This document shows, one piece after another, positions 9,038 to 15,287 of a stretch of DNA of 50,965 nucleotides. Position 1 is the stretch's first letter; each line of letters opens with the position of its first letter. Under the pieces are notes generated by a model. That model saw only the letters and a program-made list of their open reading frames with translations. It searched no databases and was not told the DNA's origin. The position numbers were made by a program, and so were the translations under genes. The DNA is taken from contig JANTGS010000011.1 in NCBI GenBank assembly GCA_024762795.1, positions 1 to 50,965 on the forward strand, written 5' to 3'. This DNA comes from Flavobacteriaceae bacterium. Lineage in GTDB: Bacteria > Bacteroidota > Bacteroidia > Flavobacteriales > Flavobacteriaceae.

Positions 9038-9368
9038 TGTTATGTCTGTATTTTATAACATGAGCTACCTCTTTGGTTATCAGCCCCTCCTTTACATTTT
9101 CATCTAAAAAAGGCATCAGCTTATCGATCTTATCAGCAGTATCTACAATCTCTATGACCATAGGCATATCATCTGACAATCTGAGAATTTTAGAAGTATG
9201 CATTCTTGAATTGGCTCCAAATCCCATAACACCTTTAAAAACGGTTCCTCCGGCAATATTCAGCCTTCTGGCCTCCAGAATGATTGCCTCATACAGGGGA
9301 ATCCCTTTGATTTTATCTGATTCTCCAACAAAGATCCTTAATAGTACTCCTTCTTCCGGTAATTTCAT
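9024..9368 (-). CDS. DUF190 family protein
   Basis: A 114-residue soluble protein. The N-terminal GVLLRIFVGESDKIKGIPLY and the following EARRLNIAGGTVFKGVMGFG are the hallmark of DUF190, a PII-like alpha/beta fold of unknown biochemical role. DUF190 genes are repeatedly found beside crcB/fluC, as here, where the fluoride channel gene lies 157 bp upstream on the same strand. That suggests a link to fluoride or another small ion, which is inference from context. The stop overlaps the terminator of the converging lyase gene. Confidence 0.88.
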   Translation of the reverse strand: MKLPEEGVLLRIFVGESDKIKGIPLYEAIILEARRLNIAGGTVFKGVMGFGANSRMHTSKILRLSDDMPMVIEIVDTADKIDKLMPFLDENVKEGLITKEVAHVIKYRHNKKEA

Positions 9369-9525
9369 CTGTTTGAAATTTTATAATTTACTAAAATAAA
9401 AGCAATTCCAAAATTTTGCAAACAGATGGAACTGCTTCGCTCTCCCATGATTTATTAATCCTTCAATTGTATAGATCTTTGATTAATAAAATTCATGTTA
9501 GTGTCATCAGCTATAATTTTTTAAG

Positions 9526-9900
9526 TTAAAAAACTGCTTTAGAAAGCATATACCCTAAAAATACTAAAATTAAACCAAAAATATTGGTTCCAAATATATT
9601 GATTAACGCATATTTTGTTTCCCCTGCTCTGATCAGGTTCATAGTTTCCAGGCTGTAGGAAGAAAATGTGGTAAATCCACCTAAAATTCCGATAAAAATT
9701 AAATTGCGGATATTGGGAGAAAGATTTCTTGTTTCCCAGATTCCCCATAAAAAGCCTATAATAAAAGAACCTATCAAATTGACACTTAAGGTACCAACAG
9801 GAAAAGTTCCGTTATAAAATCGATAGGCAAACCCAGATACACTGTATCTTGCCAGTGTACCTATTGCTCCGCCTGCCATGATGTATAATATTTTTACCAC
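9526..9900 (-). CDS. crcB: Fluoride ion channel FluC/CrcB
   Basis: A 124-residue, four-helix membrane protein that works as a dual-topology dimer to export fluoride. Family motifs are GGAIGTLARY (Arg18), NLIGSF (pore Asn41) and GGFTTFSSYS (74-83, the Phe-box region with the Na+ site). It starts at GTG 9900; the later ATG (residue 8) would remove part of helix 1. No fluoride riboswitch consensus is recognised in the bases upstream. It follows the interrupted SdpI-like gene by 68 bp and precedes DUF190 on the same strand. Confidence 0.93.
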   Translation of the reverse strand: MVKILYIMAGGAIGTLARYSVSGFAYRFYNGTFPVGTLSVNLIGSFIIGFLWGIWETRNLSPNIRNLIFIGILGGFTTFSSYSLETMNLIRAGETKYALINIFGTNIFGLILVFLGYMLSKAVF

Positions 9901-9968
9901 TTCTTAATTTTAAAATGCTAAGATAAACATAAGAAATAAAAATATCTGAATATCTCAGCTTATACTTA

Positions 9969-10331
9969 TCAATCTTTTCCAAATTTTTTATTTATAGCTG
10001 TCTCAGTAGTATACAGTAAAAGAACAACGACCAGCAACATAAATCCGAGTCCAACATACATTCCGGTCATTTCATCCATCTCAATTACCAATCCAATATT
10101 TCCTGACAAGGCAAGAACACTTCCGTAAAGCATCATTTTCTTAGCCGAATATCTCTGTGCAAAATCCCACCGCTCCTAATTCTTTATCGAATTTTTAGTA
10201 CGATATCCATAAAACATATTGATTTTCCCGGGTGGAAATAAATGCATTACCAAACCCGCAAGAAAGAAAACAGAACCCGTTAAAACCGGAATCATAAATA
10301 AAGGCGCTGTATAGTTTAACTGATCGGTCAT
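9969..10331 (-). pseudogene. SdpI family membrane protein, interrupted by an in-frame amber codon
   Basis: From ATG 10331 the frame reads MTDQLNYTAPLFMIP, a membrane helix and the SdpI-family signature FPPGKINMFYGYRTKNSIKN, then meets TAG (codon 52, bases 10176-10178). The same frame continues without another stop as ERWDFAQRYSAKKMM plus two more hydrophobic segments to TGA at 9969-9971. Relatives usually have a Gln at this position (xxNQERWDFAQ), and CAG to TAG is a single transition. The full frame would give 120 residues, normal for short SdpI proteins. It is either a recent nonsense mutation, a sequencing error or, less likely, readthrough. It sits 18 bp after a small membrane-protein gene. 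Confidence 0.8.
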
Positions 10332-10349
10332 CTTTAAACAAACAAATAT

Positions 10350-10607
10350 TTATTTTTTAAAAGATCCATCTATGGGCAACAGGATCACCTTTCCTAAAAA
10401 CAGCCAACGGATCTGATAATTTTTAAACGACATAAAATTAACCACTTTAACCTTTGGCGAAAAAAGATAGGTTATTACAGCCGTTACCGTAGATTTTACC
10501 ACAATTTCCCATTCAGGTTTGAAATACCCCATTATCAACCAGGTAATTAAAAAAATAAGAAGCGGTACCAGATACCGGTAAAACATATATTTTGTTTTGT
10601 TTGTCAT
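10350..10607 (-). CDS. Small hypothetical membrane protein
   Basis: An 85-residue protein with a basic N-terminus and two hydrophobic segments (about 11-28 and 35-50), ending in a basic, aromatic tail. I do not recognise a family. It starts 9 bp after the stop of the ACC deaminase-like gene and ends 18 bp before the SdpI-like gene, so the three are probably cotranscribed. The tight spacing is the main evidence that it is real; composition matches its neighbours. Confidence 0.65.
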   Translation of the reverse strand: MTNKTKYMFYRYLVPLLIFLITWLIMGYFKPEWEIVVKSTVTAVITYLFSPKVKVVNFMSFKNYQIRWLFLGKVILLPIDGSFKK

Positions 10608-10616
10608 AGTCTTAAA

Positions 10617-11600
10617 TTATTTTAACTCTTTGCGATAATAGAAATTAGCAGGCAATCCGCCCGTATGCCAAAAAAGAATTTTACTTCCGTATTCTAACTT
10701 CCTTTTTTCAAGAATATCAAGCATTCCAAAAAAGGCTCTTCCTGTATAAACAGGATCCAGCAGAATTCCTTCGGCAGAAGCCAGTGTTTTAACGGCATTC
10801 TTTTCTCCTTTAGTAATCACTCCGTATCCGGGAGCATCATAATTCCGGTTTAACGGAATATCTTTCAGAGTATATTTTCTTGATAAAGTAAAAACTTTTT
10901 CTGATTGCTTTATCAGATCTAATATGATTCTTTCAACTGTAGTCCCCTCAATTTCAGCCTTATCAATATTCACAGGAATCAATTTAGTATGGAATCCGAA
11001 CAGATCCATACCCACCATGATTCCGGCCTGAGTGGCTCCTGAACTGGAAGCGAAAAAGATATAATCAATTTCTGTTTTTAAATTTTCTAATTGCTGTTTG
11101 AGTTCCCGTATAGCATTAACATACCCCAGGGCGCCAATAAAGTTAGAACCTCCATAAGGAACAACATATACCCTTTTCCCTTCTTTTTCAAGTTCTTGCT
11201 TTAAGACGGGAATATCCTCACCTTTTCGGTGTTCACCGGTAAAATGCAAACTCGCACCGAGTAAATGGGAAAGCAAAAGATTACCGTTATAATCTTCAGG
11301 TTCTTCTCCTCCGAGGAGTAAATGACACTCAATTCCGGCTACTGAACAGGCTGCAGCGGTTTGACGGCAATGATTGGATTGCTGGGCTCCTGCAGTAATT
11401 ACAGTATCACAATTATTTTGTAAAGCCTCATAGATCAGGTATTCCAGTTTCCGGGTTTTATTTCCCCCCGATGCCAAGCCGGTTTGATCATCTCTTTTGA
11501 TAAAGATCTCATATCCCGGGTATCTTTCAGAAAGATTTTTCAAGGGATGTATCGGAGTAGGAAAAAACCCCAGATCAAATCTTTTTTCTAAAGGTTTCAT
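10617..11600 (-). CDS. ACC deaminase/D-cysteine desulfhydrase-like PLP enzyme (paralogue 1)
   Basis: A 327-residue fold-type II PLP enzyme. The cofactor lysine is Lys51 in SGGNKTRKLEYL, followed by AGAQQSNHCRQTAAACS (the Ser-Asn-His substrate loop) and a PLP-phosphate glycine loop SSSGATQAG. The family includes 1-aminocyclopropane-1-carboxylate deaminases and D-cysteine desulfhydrases; motif reading alone does not separate them. D-cysteine or related D-amino acid breakdown is more likely in a bacterium of this kind. It begins a minus-strand group with two small membrane-protein genes. A second, shorter paralogue lies at 13043-13975. Confidence 0.85.
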   Translation of the reverse strand: MKPLEKRFDLGFFPTPIHPLKNLSERYPGYEIFIKRDDQTGLASGGNKTRKLEYLIYEALQNNCDTVITAGAQQSNHCRQTAAACSVAGIECHLLLGGEEPEDYNGNLLLSHLLGASLHFTGEHRKGEDIPVLKQELEKEGKRVYVVPYGGSNFIGALGYVNAIRELKQQLENLKTEIDYIFFASSSGATQAGIMVGMDLFGFHTKLIPVNIDKAEIEGTTVERIILDLIKQSEKVFTLSRKYTLKDIPLNRNYDAPGYGVITKGEKNAVKTLASAEGILLDPVYTGRAFFGMLDILEKRKLEYGSKILFWHTGGLPANFYYRKELK

Positions 11601-11620
11601 AAAAGAATCTCATTTTAACA

Positions 11621-11628
11621 CAAATTTA
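11621..11628 (-). promoter_or_regulatory. Candidate -7 element for the 11600-9024 gene group
   Basis: On the minus strand TAAATTTG lies 20 bp before the ATG at 11600. It is an exact TAnnTTTG match with no clear -33 partner. Confidence 0.45.
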
Positions 11629-11694
11629 TGGTTTTTATTTTTAAACCTTTTAAAAAATTAAGGGTCAAAGCAACAAATATTAAATTTTAGAAAA

Positions 11695-12132
11695 ATGAAA
11701 TACTTATTCACAATTTTACTCGCAGGAATGACCCTGTTCACTTACGCTCAAAAGAGCAATGGAAAAAAGATGGGGCAAAATAATTATACGCCACAGCAAA
11801 TGGCCGAATTACAAACCAAAAAGATGACCCTGGCTCTGGATCTCACTCCTGCTCAGCAGTCAAAGGTAATGGCACTCAATCAAAAGATGGCCACTGAAAG
11901 ATCTGCAAGAATGCAAAAATTTAGATCAATGCGTGAATCAGGAAACACAATGACCTCAGAGGATCGTTTTAAAATGCAAAATGAAATACTTGATATTCAG
12001 ATCAAAAATCAGGCTGAGATGAAGAAAATACTGAATAAAGATCAGTACGAACAATGGGAAAAAATGAGAAAGAAAAGAGCTAACAGGATGAAAAATTATG
12101 CACACAAATCTAATAACAAACACAAGAGATAA
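11695..12132 (+). CDS. Exported Spy/CpxP-like (LTPAQ) small basic protein
   Basis: A 145-residue protein with a signal peptide (MKYLFTILLAGMTLFTYAQ) and a helical, Lys/Met/Gln-rich mature part containing LTPAQQSKV, the LTxxQ motif of periplasmic Spy/CpxP-like and DUF4890-type proteins. Such proteins act as envelope chaperones or metal-responsive factors in other bacteria; the specific role here is unknown. It is a single gene between divergent and convergent neighbours and is followed by a strong terminator at 12164. Confidence 0.75.
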   Translation: MKYLFTILLAGMTLFTYAQKSNGKKMGQNNYTPQQMAELQTKKMTLALDLTPAQQSKVMALNQKMATERSARMQKFRSMRESGNTMTSEDRFKMQNEILDIQIKNQAEMKKILNKDQYEQWEKMRKKRANRMKNYAHKSNNKHKR

Positions 12133-12163
12133 AGAAAGATCAACCGTATAATATTGAGTTTTT

Positions 12164-12207
12164 AGAGATTGTTATAACAGGGACACCCTAACATAACAAT
12201 CTCTTTT
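12164..12207 (+). terminator. Terminator after the Spy-like gene
   Basis: Perfect 12-bp arms AGAGATTGTTAT (12164-12175) and ATAACAATCTCT (12193-12204), then TTT. The T-run is only on the plus-strand side, so it serves the upstream plus-strand gene. Confidence 0.85.
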
Positions 12208-13033
12208 ATTTTAAAAATATTTTCTGGCCTACATTAATATTGTTGTTCTTTAGATTATTGATCCGTTTTAGATTTTCAACCGTAGTCTTATTATTTTTAG
12301 CAATTGAATACAATGTATCACCATTATTCACAACTATATAAAGTCTCTTTTTATTTTGGTCCAACTCCTTTTTGTTCTTTTCTATCTCTTTTGAACTCAC
12401 ATAGTTATCTTTTTCAAGAACCAAATTATCAAATACATACAGGTGATAATCTTCAATAAGTCTGATCAGCTTTTTAGGATATTTTCTGTCAGTGGCATAA
12501 CCTGCTTTTTTCAAACCTTTTGCCCAGCCTTTATAATCGTCAGGTTTTAATCGGAAAAGCCCCTCATATCTTGAACGTGTGGTAAGAAACATAGAATGAT
12601 CATTAAATGAACCAACAGGATTATCATATTTTCTAAAACATTCCCGGCGCCGGTCATCATCATATCTCACTTTTTTACCTTTCCAGTCCTTGTGACATTT
12701 GATCCCAAAATGGTTATTTGCTTTTTTGGTGAGCTCACTTCTTCCACTTCTTGATTCGAGAATCCCCTGCGCCAGTGTTATACTGGCAGGTATTTTATAT
12801 TCTTGCATTTTATCAAGAGCAATATATTTATACGTATCAATATATTCTAAAGTGTAAGTATTTAAATTATCTTCATTCTTTTTTTTAAATTTATCAAAGA
12901 TCTCATCACTCTCTCTGTAGATAAGCTGCTGTTTTTCTTCTTTTGCCGATAAATTCTTAGAGGTTGCATGCCTGGATGATCCACATCCTGTAAGCACAAC
13001 GATCATCACAATAAAAAACCATAAATATCTCAT
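12206..13033 (-). CDS. Glucosaminidase (GH73-like) lipoprotein with C-terminal LysM
   Basis: A 275-residue predicted lipoprotein (lipobox LTGC, Cys17). A central N-acetylglucosaminidase domain of the FlgJ/GH73 type runs from about 80 to 205 with ITLAQGILESRSGRSEL (putative catalytic Glu93) and NNHFGIKCHKDWKG. A LysM peptidoglycan-binding repeat (YIVVNNGDTLYSIAKNN) occupies about 230-275. It should cleave glycan strands from the outer-membrane side of the periplasm. It follows the second ACC deaminase-like gene by 9 bp, so the pair is cotranscribed, although no functional link is obvious. Confidence 0.9.
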   Translation of the reverse strand: MRYLWFFIVMIVVLTGCGSSRHATSKNLSAKEEKQQLIYRESDEIFDKFKKKNEDNLNTYTLEYIDTYKYIALDKMQEYKIPASITLAQGILESRSGRSELTKKANNHFGIKCHKDWKGKKVRYDDDRRRECFRKYDNPVGSFNDHSMFLTTRSRYEGLFRLKPDDYKGWAKGLKKAGYATDRKYPKKLIRLIEDYHLYVFDNLVLEKDNYVSSKEIEKNKKELDQNKKRLYIVVNNGDTLYSIAKNNKTTVENLKRINNLKNNNINVGQKIFLK

Positions 13034-13042
13034 CTCATAAAT

Positions 13043-13975
13043 CTAAATAATGACCGGTAATCTTTTCTTTTGCAATCGCATATTCATCCCTTCAATTCCC
13101 TGTAATCCACCGGTATGGATAGCAAGAATTCTTGTTCCTTCTTTAAAATAACCCGTCTTAATCATATCTACAATACCAAACATCATTTTACCGGTATAAA
13201 TCGGATCCAGCGGGATACTGCTTTTAGTATGAAAAGTATTCATAAAATCAATAAGTTCTTCACTGATCTTTGCAAATCCACCAAAATGATATTTATTTAT
13301 TAAACTCCAGTTTTTACCTTCTATTGTATATTTCTTAATCTCTTTTTCTAAAAAATCACCTTTTAAAGCAGGAAAGCCCAAAACTTTTTGATGATGATGA
13401 ATTGAATTGATCAAACCTGAAATAGTTCCTCCGGTGCCAATTGCACAACAAATTACATCAAAATTCTCATCACCGGGTTTTAAGATCTCTTCACAGCCTT
13501 TAACTGCAAGTTTATTGGTTCCTCCTTCGGGAACGAGATAAAAATCACCAAATTCTTCCTTCAGATTCTTAATAAATGCTATGGTATGTTTTTCTCTGTA
13601 ATCAGAACGGCTTACAAATTTAAATCTCATTCCATGTTCAGCAGCAGTTCTCAGTGTTGGATTTTTAGAAAGTGTTCCTTCCAGATCAAGGCCGAGTTCA
13701 TCTCCACGGATAATTCCAATGGTATCAAAAGCAAACTCTTTTCCGGCACAGGCCACAGCACTGATATGATTTGAATAAGCTCCACCAAAAGTCAGCAATG
13801 TTTTCTTTCCTTGTTTATCAGCCTGAAGAATATTGTATTTTAATTTTCTGTATTTATTCCCTGAGATAAAAGGGTGGATCAAATCTTCCCGTTTCATATA
13901 GAGCTCAACTCCAAAGGCTTCGATATCCTTTAAACTAATAAGTTGATTCTTTATTTTATTATCAGGATTCTTCAC
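13043..13975 (-). CDS. ACC deaminase/D-cysteine desulfhydrase-like PLP enzyme (paralogue 2)
   Basis: A 310-residue fold-type II PLP enzyme. It shares SGNKYRKLKYN (PLP lysine region), TFGGAYSNHISAVA (substrate loop) and AIGTGGTISG (phosphate loop) with paralogue 1, but sequence identity is visibly low, so the two are old paralogues rather than a recent duplication. Substrate unknown; D-cysteine or another D-amino acid is the leading idea. Its ATG overlaps the stop of the upstream HExxH gene by 4 bp, indicating translational coupling. Confidence 0.82.
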   Translation of the reverse strand: MKNPDNKIKNQLISLKDIEAFGVELYMKREDLIHPFISGNKYRKLKYNILQADKQGKKTLLTFGGAYSNHISAVACAGKEFAFDTIGIIRGDELGLDLEGTLSKNPTLRTAAEHGMRFKFVSRSDYREKHTIAFIKNLKEEFGDFYLVPEGGTNKLAVKGCEEILKPGDENFDVICCAIGTGGTISGLINSIHHHQKVLGFPALKGDFLEKEIKKYTIEGKNWSLINKYHFGGFAKISEELIDFMNTFHTKSSIPLDPIYTGKMMFGIVDMIKTGYFKEGTRILAIHTGGLQGIEGMNMRLQKKRLPVII

Positions 13976-14301
13976 TTGTAATATTTAAGAAAACCCCAAA
14001 ATTTTCTTTTTTTAAGATAATCGGGATCAAATTCATTTGCATAGGCTTCTTTCTCAAAACCGATATGATAATAAGATTTCATAATATCTCTATACCGAAA
14101 CAAATTAATAGAAAATTCTGCCAAATACCAAATAAAATAGAATATCCACAAAAGTTCTACCTGCTGTTTAAGATGTATTTTTTCATGATTTATCACTACT
14201 CTATCCAATTTCAGCTCTTTATCTCTTAAAATAATAAAAGGCCAGATGGTTAAAGCATTGAAGCTTTTACCAATGAATAAATATTTTGAAAAAATTAACA
14301 T
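13972..14301 (-). CDS. Small membrane protein with an HExxH motif
   Basis: A 109-residue protein. HEKIH at 39-43 inside VVINHEKIHLKQQ is a zinc-metallopeptidase HExxH motif of the M48/M56 style, followed by a hydrophobic segment (about 49-68) and a downstream FEKEAYANE that could supply the third ligand Glu85. It is far shorter than normal membrane proteases, so it may be a minimal peptidase-like fold or a non-catalytic relative. The stop overlaps the start of the downstream PLP enzyme by 4 bp. I do not recognise a named family. Confidence 0.65.
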   Translation of the reverse strand: MLIFSKYLFIGKSFNALTIWPFIILRDKELKLDRVVINHEKIHLKQQVELLWIFYFIWYLAEFSINLFRYRDIMKSYYHIGFEKEAYANEFDPDYLKKRKFWGFLKYYK

Positions 14302-14331
14302 CCTTAAAATTTAATTCAATTTAAAAACAAA

Positions 14332-14339
14332 TACATTTG
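14332..14339 (+). promoter_or_regulatory. Candidate -7 element of the DUF5522 gene
   Basis: TACATTTG is an exact TAnnTTTG match. It ends only 3 bp before the first ATG (14343) and 12 bp before the second (14352), so any transcript from it would be almost leaderless. Confidence 0.4.
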
Positions 14340-14351
14340 CCTATGCAATTT

Positions 14352-14504
14352 ATGAATAAAAATCAAAAATCAGAAGACTATTATTATTCTGAGGAAGGTT
14401 ATAAGATTTTTACCGAAAAATACCACCTCAAAAGAGGATATTGCTGTAAAAATAATTGTAAACATTGTCCTTATGGCTATGATCCGGCAACGGATTCCTA
14501 TTGA
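14352..14504 (+). CDS. Small Cys-rich DUF5522-like protein
   Basis: A 50-residue protein (53 if ATG 14343 is used). The C-terminal half, HLKRGYCCKNNCKHCPYGY, has four cysteines and matches the conserved core of DUF5522, a small Bacteroidota family of unknown function that probably binds a metal. ATG 14352 is preferred because the promoter-like TACATTTG lies so close to 14343. The gene is divergent from the HExxH gene. An antisense frame over the same bases (14370-14612) looks less convincing. Confidence 0.72.
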   Translation: MNKNQKSEDYYYSEEGYKIFTEKYHLKRGYCCKNNCKHCPYGYDPATDSY

Positions 14505-14677
14505 ACTTACAATTACACTACCCTCTAACCCATAAATTTTCACCGGAACAAAGCCTATCTGCCGGCCTTTGGTATGATTATTGATATTATCATAAAAACG
14601 AGCTTTAAACATTATTCCGGGAACATAAAACCCTTATATTGATTTTTTGCTCAATTTCTTATTTAAATATTAAAACT
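14505..14677. other. Spacer between DUF5522 and DUF4136 genes
   Basis: No supported gene. A minus-strand frame starting at 14612 reads 42 plausible residues and then runs antisense through the DUF5522 gene; I treat it as unproven. No clear promoter match is seen for the downstream gene. Confidence 0.4.
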
Positions 14678-15229
14678 ATGAAATTTGTAAAATTACTTCC
14701 TCTTCTTTTAATCTTTATTCTAACTTCCTGTACAAGTGTAAAAGTTTCAAGCGATTACGACAAGGAAAAAGATTTTAACTCTTACAAAACCTTTGCCTTT
14801 TACAAAAAAGGAATCGACAAGGTAGAAATCTCTGATCTGGACAAAAGAAGGATTTTACGTGCGGTAGAAAACGAATTAAAAGCAAAAGGTTTACAGATTT
14901 CTGAAGATCCTGATCTGCTGGTAAATATTTTTACCAAATCACGCAAAAAAGTAGATGTTTATGATAATTCTTACTACGGATGGTATCCGTGGTATTATGG
15001 GTACGGATTTGGATACGGCCCCGGATATGTTAACGTTGTTGAATCCACAGAAGGTACTCTTTTTATTGATCTGATCGATGCAAGGGCCAAAGAACTGGTT
15101 TGGCAGGGAATTGGCACTGGTGTACTTTCCTCACATAAAAATGTAGATGAAAAAGAGGCACGTATCAAAGAATTTGTAAATAAAATTATGGTGCTTTACC
15201 CACCAGTACCCGGAGAAAAGAAAAAGTGA
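14678..15229 (+). CDS. DUF4136 family lipoprotein
   Basis: A 183-residue predicted lipoprotein (lipobox LTSC, Cys18). The sequence SSDYDKEKDFNSYKTFAFY after the signal, a Tyr/Gly/Trp-rich stretch near 105-125 and the closing ELVWQGIGTG are typical of DUF4136. Function unknown; such proteins sit in the envelope. ATG 14678 is chosen because it gives the lipoprotein signal directly, whereas the longer frame from 14639 adds 13 residues ahead of it. A strong terminator follows. Confidence 0.88.
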   Translation: MKFVKLLPLLLIFILTSCTSVKVSSDYDKEKDFNSYKTFAFYKKGIDKVEISDLDKRRILRAVENELKAKGLQISEDPDLLVNIFTKSRKKVDVYDNSYYGWYPWYYGYGFGYGPGYVNVVESTEGTLFIDLIDARAKELVWQGIGTGVLSSHKNVDEKEARIKEFVNKIMVLYPPVPGEKKK

Positions 15230-15252
15230 TTTATTTCCCAATTGTTATTATT

Positions 15253-15287
15253 TCCGGAGTCTTGATACAAGACTCCGGATTTTTTTA
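15253..15287 (+). terminator. Terminator after the DUF4136 gene
   Basis: Perfect 12-bp stem TCCGGAGTCTTG (15253-15264)/CAAGACTCCGGA (15268-15279), ATA loop and seven T. It abuts the stop codon of the converging ABC-F gene. Confidence 0.93.

Noticed and set aside
9901-9968. Fluoride riboswitch before crcB
   Set aside because: No recognisable aptamer consensus in the short spacer; not called.
14370-14612. Minus-strand 80-residue frame
   Set aside because: Its second half is antisense to the DUF5522 gene and no family is recognised; kept only as an unproven possibility.
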